This document shows, piece by piece, positions 54,085-63,300 of a stretch of DNA of 64,000 bases; positions within the stretch are counted from its first letter, which is position 1; every line of letters begins with the position of its first letter. Source of the stretch: Arenibacter sp. F26102 (GTDB lineage Bacteria; Bacteroidota; Bacteroidia; Flavobacteriales; Flavobacteriaceae); contig NZ_JALKBC010000003.1 in assembly GCF_023015865.1 (NCBI RefSeq), positions 186,001-250,000 of the forward strand, in the 5' to 3' direction. The notes under the pieces are model-generated. The model searched no databases, was not told where the DNA came from, and was given only the letters and a program-made list of their open reading frames with translations. The translations under genes and the position numbers were made by a program.

Positions 54085-55620
54085 ATGACTATGAAGATGG
54101 AAGAAATAGAGAATATTGAGCTATTATACTTAAGTGTAGATGACTATCAAGAGCTTAAAACGGCCATGATAGAATCCTATACCACTATGCCCGAATCTTA
54201 TTGGAGGGAGCATCAAATAGAAAATCTAATATCCAGATTTCCTGAAGGACAGGTAGTCATAAAAGTGAATGGCCATATTGCAGGCTGTGCACTGTCCATT
54301 ATTCTGGATTACGACAAATTCGAAAATAAGCACACTTACCAACAAATAACCGGTAATTACACCTTTAACACCCATTCTCCCGATGGGGATGTACTGTATG
54401 GAATCGATGTTTTTATTAAACCGGAATTTAGGGGCATGCGGTTGGGCAGAAGATTGTACGACTACAGAAAAGAACTTTGTGAGCGCCTAAATTTGAAAGG
54501 GGTTGCCTTTGGCGGTAGAATTCCCAACTACCATAAATACATGGACACCCTGTCGCCAAAAGCATATATAGAAAAGGTAAAGCGCAAGGAAATAAACGAC
54601 CCCGTTCTTAATTTTCAGATATCCAACGATTTTTATCCCAGTAAAATTCTGAAGAACTATTTGGAAGGGGATACTGCCTCCAACGATTACGCCGTGCTTT
54701 TAAGGTGGGACAATATTTATTATGAAAAGAAAAACATAAAGGCCAGCGTTGTAAAAAAAGTTGTAAGGGTAGGGCTCATCCAATGGCAAATGCGTCCCTA
54801 TAAAAATCTGGACGATGTACTTCAACAAGCAGAGTATTTTGTGGATGCGGTTTCAGGATATAGATCGGACTTTGCCCTATTCCCTGAATTCTTTAATGCA
54901 CCCTTGATGGCCGAGAACAATCATTTATCGGAGTCCGCTGCAATCAGGGAGCTGGCTAAACACACAGCCACCATTGTACAGCGATTTTCCGAACTGGCCA
55001 TTTCCTATAATATAAATATTATTACTGGGAGTATGCCAGAAATGAAAGATGAAAGACTATACAACGTTGGGTACATCTGCAAAAGGGATGGCACCAAGGA
55101 AAGATATGAGAAATTACATGTAACTCCAGATGAGGAAAGGGTTTGGGGACTGCAGGGCGGCAACGACCTAAAGGTATTTGATACGGATTGCGGGAAGGTT
55201 GGCATCTTGATCTGTTACGATTCCGAATTTCCGGAATTAAGTAGATTATTGGCAGACGAGGGCATGGATATTTTATTTGTACCTTACTTAACAGATACCC
55301 AAAATGGCTTTTCCAGGGTCAGAAATTGTGCCCAGGCCAGAGCCATAGAGAACGAATGCTATGTAGCCATCGCCGGAAGCGTGGGCAACCTGCCCAAAGT
55401 ACATAATATGGATATTCAATATGCCCAATCCATGGTATTTACACCCTGTGATTTCGCCTTTCCCGCCAACGGAATAAAAGCTGAAGCCACTCCAAATACC
55501 GAAATGATACTCATTGTAGACTTAGATATAGATTTGCTAAGAGAATTAAACCAATTTGGTAGTGTAAGAAACTTGAAGGACAGAAGAACCGATATTTTTG
55601 AAGTGCGAAGAAAGAACTAA
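54085..55620 (+). CDS. GNAT acetyltransferase fused to carbon-nitrogen hydrolase
   Basis: A 511-residue fusion. Residues about 10-210 are a GNAT domain (YGIDVFIKPEFRGMRLGRRL holds the acetyl-CoA pyrophosphate loop). Residues about 225-505 are a nitrilase-superfamily amidase with an intact triad: Glu268 (FALFPEFFNAPL), Lys343 (EKLHVTPDEE) and Cys377 (ILICYDSEFPE). The layout matches YhcX-type proteins, which are known but of unresolved function. A substrate amidated or acetylated at both ends is plausible. It is transcribed just downstream of rluF. Confidence 0.9.
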   Translation: MTMKMEEIENIELLYLSVDDYQELKTAMIESYTTMPESYWREHQIENLISRFPEGQVVIKVNGHIAGCALSIILDYDKFENKHTYQQITGNYTFNTHSPDGDVLYGIDVFIKPEFRGMRLGRRLYDYRKELCERLNLKGVAFGGRIPNYHKYMDTLSPKAYIEKVKRKEINDPVLNFQISNDFYPSKILKNYLEGDTASNDYAVLLRWDNIYYEKKNIKASVVKKVVRVGLIQWQMRPYKNLDDVLQQAEYFVDAVSGYRSDFALFPEFFNAPLMAENNHLSESAAIRELAKHTATIVQRFSELAISYNINIITGSMPEMKDERLYNVGYICKRDGTKERYEKLHVTPDEERVWGLQGGNDLKVFDTDCGKVGILICYDSEFPELSRLLADEGMDILFVPYLTDTQNGFSRVRNCAQARAIENECYVAIAGSVGNLPKVHNMDIQYAQSMVFTPCDFAFPANGIKAEATPNTEMILIVDLDIDLLRELNQFGSVRNLKDRRTDIFEVRRKN

Positions 55621-56046
55621 CAAAGGGCATATTATCCCCTGTCACATTTTATAGGTTTACAAAAAAATAAGTAATCAAGCTTTAAGCTGAATTTATCAAA
55701 CCACGGACTAATTATATCAAAATCCTCATTTGGTGAAATAACGAATTACTTAGCTTCCCTATAGACATAGTTATAACAACGGATAGTTTTAGTTCTATCC
55801 GTTGTTATATTATTTAAAAGTAATCCACTAATATTGGGCACTTTAAACTCTCCAACAACAAAAAATACCATCGTTGCCCTGGCTTCTCCGTCTTAGGGCA
55901 TCAAAAATATATACAAAAAATAAATAGGGTATTTCGTTAAAAATCATTAACTTAGGAAGACAATCGTTCATTGATATAAGCGATAAATGCTTAGCTTGAA
56001 TTCACCTATACCAACCTGCACCAACCACTATCTAAATTTATTGATC
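55621..56046. other. Intergenic region with one hairpin
   Basis: The only structure I see in these 426 bp is the 15-bp hairpin at 55772. The remainder is AT-rich, with no RNA gene. The frame of the next gene runs 20 codons into it from ATG 55987, without homology. Confidence 0.45.
55772..55809 (+). terminator. Perfect 15-bp hairpin, probable terminator
   Basis: TATAACAACGGATAG and CTATCCGTTGTTATA (55772-55786, 55795-55809) around an 8-nt loop, followed by TTATTTAAAAG. The stem is strong, but the T-tail is poor and it lies 151 nt past the GNAT-nitrilase stop. Confidence 0.55.
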
Positions 56047-57420
56047 ATGTCTCTGAGCGATAAAAACAGAAAATTTAGACAGATGAAACTTAAAAAAAAT
56101 CCCTTTGGAAGAAACCCCCTTATAACCGCAATATTAATTTTGTTGTTCTTAGGGGTAACGCCCTCCGTTTCGGCGGCATTACTGTACCAAGACGTGCAGG
56201 ATCAGGAAAGTTCCTTTAACCAATATCAAGGTAGAATTATTGATAGTGAAACCAATAATCCATTGGTCTTTGCCACTCTTTCCATTGATAATACCAATAT
56301 AAGTACCGTCAGTAATACCGAGGGTTACTTTTCACTGAAAGTTCCCAAAGAAATTAGTGAGGCACAGGTTAGTGTTTCCTTTTTGGGATATATGACCAGA
56401 ACCATCCCTTTAAGCCAGTTGAATGAAAATAAAAATGAAATTGCTCTGGAAGTAAGCTTTACTGAATTGTCCGAAGTGAGCCTTGCCGTTCCGAAAGACG
56501 CCAAAGCCCTAGTAAAGGAAACCTTGCTCAGGAAAGGGGAAAATTATTTTGACGACCCTACATTAATGACCGCTTTTTATAGGGAAACCATAAAAAAAAG
56601 AAGGAAAAACGTTTCCTTGTCCGAAGCCGTAGTCAATATTTACAAATCTCCCTACAATTCCGATCGCAGGGACGCATTACAACTTTACAAGGCAAGAAAG
56701 AGCACTGATTATGACAAATTGGACACACTGGCCATTAAATTACAAGGAGGACCATTTAATACCCTCTTTGTGGACATGATCAAATACCCTCAATATATCT
56801 TTACTGAAGAAACATTTGATGATTACAATTTTAGCTTTGAAAATTCTACGAAAGTTGACGACAAACTTATTTTCGTAATCAATTTTAAACAAAAGGAATC
56901 TATAACAGACCCGCTATATAAAGGAAAGTTGTATATAGACCCTGAAAAGAAAATTCTAACCAGCGCCATTTATTCCCTGAACATCACTGACCGCGACAAG
57001 GCATCCAAAATGTTCGTCCGTAAAAAGCCAGCGAATGCCAATGTTTGGCCAACAGATATTGCCTACAGGGTAGACTATAGGGAAAAGGACGGCAAATGGT
57101 ATTATGGCTATAGCAATGTATTATTGGAATTCAAGATCAATTGGGACAAAAGGCTTTTCAATTCCGTGTACAGTATGACCTGCGAAATGGCCATTACCGA
57201 CTGGGAAAAGAACACAACAGGCGAATCGCCCAAATTTAAGGACCGTATCAAATCTTCCATAATTTTGGAGGATGAGGCCATTGGGTTTTCAGATCCGGAA
57301 TTTTGGGGCGAGTACAATATCATAGAACCCGAAAAGTCTATAGAATCTGCCATCAAAAAAATTCAACGGCAGCTGAGAAGGGCCAAATCCAAAGATGATT
57401 CCTCCTCCCTTGGCATGTAG
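56047..57420 (+). CDS. CarboxypepD_reg-like domain protein
   Basis: I start at ATG 56047; ATG 56083 (MKLKKNPFGRNPL) is equally plausible. A signal or anchor helix (LITAILILLFLGVTPSVSA) is followed by a carboxypeptidase-regulatory-like beta-sandwich (YQGRIIDSETNNPLVFATLS to VSFLGYMTRT, about 60-140). The rest (about 150-455) contains LVKETLLRKGENYFDDPTLM, TAFYRETIKK and KGKLYIDPEKKILTSAIYSL; this resembles the C-terminal part of DUF5686-like proteins, but I am not sure. Probably an outer-membrane-associated or periplasmic protein of unknown role. The tail is basic. Confidence 0.78.
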   Translation: MSLSDKNRKFRQMKLKKNPFGRNPLITAILILLFLGVTPSVSAALLYQDVQDQESSFNQYQGRIIDSETNNPLVFATLSIDNTNISTVSNTEGYFSLKVPKEISEAQVSVSFLGYMTRTIPLSQLNENKNEIALEVSFTELSEVSLAVPKDAKALVKETLLRKGENYFDDPTLMTAFYRETIKKRRKNVSLSEAVVNIYKSPYNSDRRDALQLYKARKSTDYDKLDTLAIKLQGGPFNTLFVDMIKYPQYIFTEETFDDYNFSFENSTKVDDKLIFVINFKQKESITDPLYKGKLYIDPEKKILTSAIYSLNITDRDKASKMFVRKKPANANVWPTDIAYRVDYREKDGKWYYGYSNVLLEFKINWDKRLFNSVYSMTCEMAITDWEKNTTGESPKFKDRIKSSIILEDEAIGFSDPEFWGEYNIIEPEKSIESAIKKIQRQLRRAKSKDDSSSLGM

Positions 57421-57441
57421 TCCTATTAAAATACCAAGACG

Positions 57442-57472
57442 AAGTCCGCCATTCACATGGCGGACTTTTTTT
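57442..57472 (+). terminator. Rho-independent terminator
   Basis: A 10-bp stem AAGTCCGCCA / TGGCGGACTT with a 6-nt loop and TTTTTTTG tail, 21 nt after the CarboxypepD_reg-like stop. The next gene therefore needs its own promoter. Confidence 0.93.
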
Positions 57473-57513
57473 GTATGATTTTTCATATATTTAGGTCATA
57501 CAAAATAATCTAA

Positions 57514-58569
57514 ATGAGGAAAAGGAGACAGTTCTTTAAAACGGCCCTAGGTGCAGGGATGGCTACACTAATTCCCTCAACAATAATGGCCAATACCCAA
57601 GAGAATAAATCGAATATTAATACCATAAAACCCAAAGCACTAAAAAGAGGAGATACTATTGGACTTATTGCTCCAGGTTATGCCATTAAACCGGAAGTCT
57701 TGTTAGAAGCCAAAGAAACTCTGGAAAAAATGGGATTTTCTCCTTTCCATACAAATCGCATTCATGGCAACCACGGTTACTTTAGCAATACTGATTCTGA
57801 AAGGGTCGCTGATTTAAACGAAATGTTTGCCAATAAAAAAGTGGATGGCATCCTTTGCGCCAGAGGTGGATATGGATGTACTAGAATTATGCATTTGATC
57901 GATTACCAACTAATAAGGGATAACCCTAAGGCCCTAATTGGTTTTAGCGACATAACTGCCCTTTTAAATGGAATTCACCAAGAAACTGGCCTTGTAACCT
58001 TTCACGGGCCTGTTGGAAGCACCATCAACGATCCCTATAGTATAGAGCAGCTGCAAAATATTGTAATGAAATCTAAAGAATTGCCCACTATTAAGAATGT
58101 TGAAATAACAGATCAGGAGGAATATAGCAAGCCGGAATATAACCGACATTGCATTAACCCGGGTGTTGTCACCGGAAAATTGGTAGGGGGCAGTTTAACA
58201 TTGGTAAATGCCCTCATTGGAACGCCACATGAAATTGATTTTACAGACGCAATAGTCTTTCTTGAAGATATTGAAGAATCCCCCTATCGCATTGATAGGA
58301 TGTTGACCCAATTAATACACGGCAATACATTTAAAAAGGCTGCTGGATTCGTTTTTGGAGTTTTTAAAGGATGTGATACCATCCCCGACCCTCAATCATT
58401 TACGTTAAGAGATGTAATTACGGATAGAATCAAGCCTCTGGGGATACCCGCCGTTTATGGAATGTCTTTTGGCCATATAGAAAACAACTTTACCCTACCA
58501 ATAGGGATAAACGCCAAATTTGACACCAATCGAATGACATTGCAATTATTGGAAAAGGCAGTCCAATAG
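57514..58569 (+). CDS. LD-carboxypeptidase (S66) with Tat signal
   Basis: The 351-residue protein starts MRKRRQFFKTALGAGMATLI, a good twin-arginine signal (RRQFFK), then an S66 peptidase domain: ALKRGDTIGLIAPGYAIKPE, ARGGYGCTRIM, nucleophile Ser145 in IGFSDITALL, and the Glu/His pair in VFLEDIEESPYR and LIHGNTFKKAAGFVFG. S66 enzymes trim the terminal D-Ala from tetrapeptides in cell-wall recycling and are usually cytoplasmic (LdcA), so export through Tat would put the activity in the periplasm. It is monocistronic between terminators or convergent genes. Confidence 0.9.
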   Translation: MRKRRQFFKTALGAGMATLIPSTIMANTQENKSNINTIKPKALKRGDTIGLIAPGYAIKPEVLLEAKETLEKMGFSPFHTNRIHGNHGYFSNTDSERVADLNEMFANKKVDGILCARGGYGCTRIMHLIDYQLIRDNPKALIGFSDITALLNGIHQETGLVTFHGPVGSTINDPYSIEQLQNIVMKSKELPTIKNVEITDQEEYSKPEYNRHCINPGVVTGKLVGGSLTLVNALIGTPHEIDFTDAIVFLEDIEESPYRIDRMLTQLIHGNTFKKAAGFVFGVFKGCDTIPDPQSFTLRDVITDRIKPLGIPAVYGMSFGHIENNFTLPIGINAKFDTNRMTLQLLEKAVQ

Positions 58570-58686
58570 AAAAAGGTCCAACTTGGTGGTGTCAATAATA
58601 CTTGGAGATATAGAAATAGTCTTAAAGGCGCACATCGGTCATTCTTCATTAAACCAACAAGTCCGTAATGCTTATTTAGACACCCA

Positions 58687-60903
58687 TTAATTGGCAACTT
58701 CGCTAATAAACTTCAATCTATACAACCTAAGTTCTTCGTCCTCATAATCTCCGTCAAATTCCTTTAATGCCACTTCTAGGTCATCGGTCTGGGCCTCTAG
58801 GAAATAATCATGGATTTCTTCCTGCTGGTCCTCATCTAAAATCTCATCAATCCAATAGGCAATATTCAATTTGGTTCCGCTAAAGACAATTTGTTCCATT
58901 TCCTTGATCAACTCTTTCAATTCCAATCCTTTGGCAGAAGCTATGTCATCCAAGGGCAGCTTCCTATCCACGTTCTGAATGATATATAGTTTCAAGGAGG
59001 AATTGGCTCCAGTACTTTTAACTATTAGATCATCCGGTCTCAAAATATTATTATCCTCAACATAGGCGGTAATTTGCTCAACAAAGGGCTTGCCGTACTT
59101 TTTCGCCTTTCCTTCCCCTACTCCGTAAATATTTACCAATTCATCCAAGGATATCGGATATTTAAGAGCCATATCCTCCAAGGATGGGTCTTGGAACACC
59201 ACAAATGGTGGGACACCCAATTTATGGGCCTCTTTTTTCCTTAATTCCTTTAAAATCTTCAACAAATTATCATCAGCCACACCGGCAGAGGATTTTGCTG
59301 CACTAACTATAGCATCATCGGCCTCCTTATTGTAAACATGATCCATCGTCATCATAAATGATGTTGGATTCTTTACAAAATCCTTTCCCGCAGGAGTTAC
59401 ATGAAGTATTCCATATTGCTCAATTTCTTTTTTAAGCAGTCCTGCAACAAGAGCCTGGCGAATTAAAGCCATCCAATATCCTTTATCCCTGTCCTTTCCT
59501 GAGCCAAAAAATTCCTTTTCGTCTGTTTTATGGGAAGATATCAAGGCGTTTACCTTTCCTGTCAATGCCCTTACAATTTCTTTGGATTTAAATTTTTCAC
59601 TGGTGCCCACCACAACATTGATCAACTTAACCACGTTGTCTTTGGCCTCCTGCTTTTCTTTTGGATTTCTGGTATTATCATCCATTTCGGCGCCATCACC
59701 GTTAATTTCGTCGAATTCCTCCCCAAAATAATGAAGTATAAATTTTCTGCGAGACATTGAAGTTTCGGCGTAACCCACAATTTCCTGAAGCAGGGCATTT
59801 CCTATTTCCTGTTCGGCAACAGGCTTTCCAGACATGAATTTTTCAAGTTTTTCCACATCCTTATAAGAGTAAAATGCAAGGCAATGTCCCTCTCCCCCAT
59901 CTCTTCCGGCCCTTCCGGTTTCTTGATAATAACTTTCTATGCTTTTGGGAATATCGTGGTGTATAACAAAACGTACATCCGGCTTATCTATACCCATTCC
60001 GAAGGCAATGGTGGCCACTACCACATCCACATCTTCCATTAAGAACATATCCTGATGTCTAGATCTAGTTTTACCATCCAATCCCGCATGATAAGGTACT
60101 GCGCTAACACCGTTGACTTGCAATACTTGGGCCAACTCCGTTACCCTCTTCCTACTAAGACAATAAATTATACCCGATTTGCCAGAATTTTGTTTTACAA
60201 ATCGAATAATATCCCCATCAACATTTTGGGTCTTTGGCCTTACTTCATAATAAAGGTTAGGTCTATTAAAACTGGCCTTAAATACCTTGGCATCGGTTAT
60301 TCCCAAATTCTTGATAATATCTTCCTGTACTTTTGGAGTGGCAGTAGCAGTTAGGGCAATCAGAGGAATATTATCCCCCAATCTATTTACAATAGATTTT
60401 AGATTGCGATATTCTGGCCTAAAATCGTGACCCCATTCAGATATGCAATGTGCCTCATCCACTGCAACAAACGATATTTTTTCTCCTTGTAAAAAATCCA
60501 CATATTCCTCCTTGGTCAAGGATTCGGGAGCAACATACAAAAGCTTGGTTACACCACTGCTGACATCACTTTTCACCTGTCTAATCTCTGTCTTTGTCAA
60601 GGAAGAATTTAAAACGTGTGCCACCCCGATCTCACTTGATACGTCCCTTATGGCATCTACCTGATTTTTCATTAAGGCTATCAAAGGCGATACTACTATA
60701 GCCGTACCTTCCTGCATTAGTGCCGGAAGTTGATAACAAAGTGATTTTCCACCACCCGTTGGCATTATTACAAAGGTATTTTTACCTTGTACAATATTTT
60801 TAACAACTTTTTCCTGTAAACCTTTAAATTGGGAGAATCCAAAATACTTCTTTAGGGAGGCATGCAAATCAATCTCATCTATACCCATACCGTACTTCAT
60901 CAT
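58687..60903 (-). CDS. recQ: ATP-dependent DNA helicase RecQ
   Basis: RecQ unwinds DNA 3'-to-5' in recombination repair. The 738 residues comprise the helicase core (FVIMPTGGGKSLCYQLPALM, AVDEAHCISEWGHDFRPEY, QETGRAGRDGGEGHCLAFY), the RQC domain, an HRDC domain (about 520-610) and an extra C-terminal helical segment after about residue 625, common in Bacteroidota RecQ. The zinc cysteines expected after the core are replaced by non-Cys residues around FYSYKDVEKLEKFMSG, so the zinc finger may be absent. Start at 60903 or 60900. Confidence 0.95.
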   Translation of the reverse strand: MMKYGMGIDEIDLHASLKKYFGFSQFKGLQEKVVKNIVQGKNTFVIMPTGGGKSLCYQLPALMQEGTAIVVSPLIALMKNQVDAIRDVSSEIGVAHVLNSSLTKTEIRQVKSDVSSGVTKLLYVAPESLTKEEYVDFLQGEKISFVAVDEAHCISEWGHDFRPEYRNLKSIVNRLGDNIPLIALTATATPKVQEDIIKNLGITDAKVFKASFNRPNLYYEVRPKTQNVDGDIIRFVKQNSGKSGIIYCLSRKRVTELAQVLQVNGVSAVPYHAGLDGKTRSRHQDMFLMEDVDVVVATIAFGMGIDKPDVRFVIHHDIPKSIESYYQETGRAGRDGGEGHCLAFYSYKDVEKLEKFMSGKPVAEQEIGNALLQEIVGYAETSMSRRKFILHYFGEEFDEINGDGAEMDDNTRNPKEKQEAKDNVVKLINVVVGTSEKFKSKEIVRALTGKVNALISSHKTDEKEFFGSGKDRDKGYWMALIRQALVAGLLKKEIEQYGILHVTPAGKDFVKNPTSFMMTMDHVYNKEADDAIVSAAKSSAGVADDNLLKILKELRKKEAHKLGVPPFVVFQDPSLEDMALKYPISLDELVNIYGVGEGKAKKYGKPFVEQITAYVEDNNILRPDDLIVKSTGANSSLKLYIIQNVDRKLPLDDIASAKGLELKELIKEMEQIVFSGTKLNIAYWIDEILDEDQQEEIHDYFLEAQTDDLEVALKEFDGDYEDEELRLYRLKFISEVAN

Positions 60904-60938
60904 TTTTATTAATATATATTGGGACTAAAACCAAAAAG

Positions 60939-60961
60939 AAATTCCTTAATATAAGGAATTT
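60939..60961. promoter_or_regulatory. 23-bp perfect palindrome before recQ
   Basis: AAATTCCTTA-ATA-TAAGGAATTT, 36 nt upstream of the recQ start in the recQ-kdsD divergent region. It could be an operator or a small hairpin; its proximity to recQ suggests control of that gene. No known motif match. Confidence 0.4.
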
Positions 60962-61034
60962 TTGTCTTTTGAGTAAGTATTTATTGTAAATAAATTTGTT
61001 CAAATTTAAAATATTCTATAAAATTAAGTTTATG

Positions 61035-61042
61035 TAATTTTG
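61035..61042 (+). promoter_or_regulatory. -7 box for the kdsD operon
   Basis: TAATTTTG fits TAnnTTTG and lies 55 nt before the proposed TTG start of kdsD. No well-placed TTG precedes it. Confidence 0.4.
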
Positions 61043-61097
61043 TAGAATAAATATAAGACTTTCTTTTAGGAAATTCATTACATAATTTTAAATTACT

Positions 61098-62063
61098 TTG
61101 AGCGACACCAAAGCTATATTGGCCATAGCGAAGAAAACAATTGAAACTGAGGCCAAGGCAATATCCCATTTAGGCTCCCTCCTAAACGAAGACTTTTCAA
61201 ATGCGGTGGAATGCATCAGACATTCCAAAGGCAGAGTTATAATTTCCGGTATAGGGAAAAGTGCCATTATTGCCTCCAAAATTGTGGCCACCTTAAATTC
61301 TACAGGAACCCCATCTATTTTTATGCATGCCGCAGACGCCATCCACGGAGATCTAGGCACCATTCAGAAAAACGATGTGGTTATCTGTATTTCCAAAAGT
61401 GGAAATACTGCCGAAATTAAAATGTTGGTACCCCTAATCAAAAGTGGCAATAACAAATTAATAGGGATGACAGGAAACCCAGATTCTTTTTTGGCCACCC
61501 ATGCGGACTATGTTTTAAATACCTACGTTGAAAAGGAGGCCTGCCCAAATAATCTGGCACCAACCACCAGCACAACTGCACAGTTGGTTATAGGGGATGC
61601 CTTGGCAATATGCCTTTTGGAATTAAAAGGGTTCAGCAGCAAGGACTTTGCAAAATACCACCCAGGTGGTGCGTTGGGTAAGAAACTTTACTTAAGGGTG
61701 GGGGATATTTCAAATAACAATCAAATTCCCCAAGTGAATGCTACGAGCGATGTAAAATCCGTAATAGTAGAAATCTCTGAAAAAATGTTAGGGGCAACTG
61801 CTGTATTGGAGAATAATAAAATTGTTGGTATAATTACGGATGGAGATATTAGGCGCATGCTCAACAAGTTTGACAATATTTATGGTTTAACTGCCAAGGA
61901 TATTATGAGCGCAACACCTAAAACCATTGCCGTGGACGTGCTTGCCATCAAGGCTTTGGAATTAATGCAGGCCAAAAACATATCACAATTATTGGTTGTT
62001 GAAGGGGAAAATTACAAAGGAATAGTACATTTACACAATTTAATAAAAGAAGGCATACTATAA
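61098..62063 (+). CDS. kdsD: Arabinose-5-phosphate isomerase, KpsF/GutQ family
   Basis: KdsD converts ribulose-5-phosphate to arabinose-5-phosphate, the first step toward Kdo of lipopolysaccharide. The 321 residues hold a SIS domain (about 35-170, GKSAIIASKIVATLNSTGTP, HAADAIHGDLGTIQ, CISKSGNTAEIK, ALAICLLELKGFSSKDFAKY, HPGGALGKKL) and two CBS domains (about 205-321). A TTG at 61098 is the start: the only upstream in-frame codons before a TAA at 61089 are ATT and ACT, so no ATG is available. The stop overlaps the tatC ATG (TAATG). Confidence 0.93.
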   Translation: MSDTKAILAIAKKTIETEAKAISHLGSLLNEDFSNAVECIRHSKGRVIISGIGKSAIIASKIVATLNSTGTPSIFMHAADAIHGDLGTIQKNDVVICISKSGNTAEIKMLVPLIKSGNNKLIGMTGNPDSFLATHADYVLNTYVEKEACPNNLAPTTSTTAQLVIGDALAICLLELKGFSSKDFAKYHPGGALGKKLYLRVGDISNNNQIPQVNATSDVKSVIVEISEKMLGATAVLENNKIVGIITDGDIRRMLNKFDNIYGLTAKDIMSATPKTIAVDVLAIKALELMQAKNISQLLVVEGENYKGIVHLHNLIKEGIL

Positions 62064-62902
62064 TGACTAAACAGATTAAGACCCCAAATGAAATGTCGTT
62101 CCTCGATCATTTGGAAGAACTTAGATGGCATTTAATACGATCAACTTTAGCCATCGTTATTATTGGCGGGTTAGCCTTTTTAATGAAAGGCTTTATTTTT
62201 GATACGGTCATTTTTGGCCCAATGATGCCAGATTTTCCAACCTACCATGTTTTTTGCGACTTTTCCAAATTATTGGGTTTTAGTGAAGCCTTTTGCAATA
62301 CAGAACCACAATTTACGGTACAGAGTAGGCAAATGTCCGAACAATTTTCAGCTCACATTTGGACTTCCATTTGGGCAGGATTTATCATTGGATTCCCCTA
62401 TGTGCTATATGAATTATGGAAATTTATTGCTCCTGGGCTGTATGACAACGAGCGTCAGAATGCACGCGGATTTATCTTTATCGCCTCTGCTCTTTTCTTT
62501 ACGGGAGTATTGTTCGGGTATTATGTGGTAGCCCCTTTATCTATCAATTTCCTAGGTAGTTACTCTATAAGTGATTCCGTAGTGAGGGAAATAGACCTTG
62601 TCTCGTACATCTCTACGGTAAGAGCTTCAGTAATTGCTTGTGGGTTGATTTTTGAATTGCCCATCATCATTTTCTTCTTGACAAAAATAGGTCTGGTTAC
62701 CCCTGAAATACTGCGCAAATACAGGAAAATTGCTCTTGTAGTAGTACTTATCCTTTCTGCCGTAATTACACCACCTGACGTGGCAAGTCAGATCATTGTG
62801 GCCGTTCCCATATTAGTCCTCTACCAAATAAGTATTTACATTTCCAAGGTAGTTTTGAGGAGAGAAGCTAAAAAACAGAAGAAGAATGTCAAATCAAGTT
62901 AA
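62063..62902 (+). CDS. tatC: Sec-independent protein translocase TatC
   Basis: TatC is the signal-recognition core of the twin-arginine translocon, which exports folded proteins. The 279 residues carry six membrane helices and the N-terminal MSFLDHLEELRWHLIRS, with the conserved FLDHLEELRWRL-type region and Glu, plus LYELWKFIAPGLYDNERQNA in the periplasmic/cytoplasmic loops and ALVVVLILSAVITPPDVAS. The C-terminus is lysine-rich (VKSS end). No tatA/B gene is in the window. It is the second gene of the kdsD operon; two predicted Tat substrates lie at 36546 and 57514. Confidence 0.96.
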   Translation: MTKQIKTPNEMSFLDHLEELRWHLIRSTLAIVIIGGLAFLMKGFIFDTVIFGPMMPDFPTYHVFCDFSKLLGFSEAFCNTEPQFTVQSRQMSEQFSAHIWTSIWAGFIIGFPYVLYELWKFIAPGLYDNERQNARGFIFIASALFFTGVLFGYYVVAPLSINFLGSYSISDSVVREIDLVSYISTVRASVIACGLIFELPIIIFFLTKIGLVTPEILRKYRKIALVVVLILSAVITPPDVASQIIVAVPILVLYQISIYISKVVLRREAKKQKKNVKSS

Positions 62903-63236
62903 GGAGTTCAATGACTATCGTTCCAAAATGAACGAAAAGCTACTGGCCGACAACAATAAGATTATTAAAAGAATCTTTAACCTAGACACTAATGCCTATG
63001 CCGCTGGCGCTCTGGATGTAAAAACCAAGGAACTTTTGGGACTGGTCGCCTCTGCAGTACTTCGTTGCGATGATTGTGTAAAATATCATTTGGAAAGCTC
63101 ATTTAATGAGGGTGTAAGTAAAGAAGAAGTTATGGAAACTTTGGGCATAGCCACCCTTGTTGGCGGTACTATAGTAGTACCCCATTTAAGAAGGGCCTAT
63201 GAATATTGGGAAGAATTGGAAAAACAAGAAGGTTAA
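62886..63236 (+). CDS. AhpD-like carboxymuconolactone decarboxylase family protein
   Basis: The 116-residue protein has the AhpD/CMD core with the redox motif in LRCDDCVKYHLESS (two Cys separated by DD) and the His of the relay, plus LGIATLVGGTIVVPHLRRA. It may be a thiol-disulfide or hydroperoxide-linked enzyme. It starts at ATG 62886, inside the last 17 nt of tatC, so it is translated from the same message. Reaction unknown. Confidence 0.85.
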   Translation: MSNQVKEFNDYRSKMNEKLLADNNKIIKRIFNLDTNAYAAGALDVKTKELLGLVASAVLRCDDCVKYHLESSFNEGVSKEEVMETLGIATLVGGTIVVPHLRRAYEYWEELEKQEG

Positions 63237-63300
63237 AAAAACTACAATATCTTTTCCCAAACTAATATAAGGCTTAGTTTTGGGGAATAGCAAAGGTACT

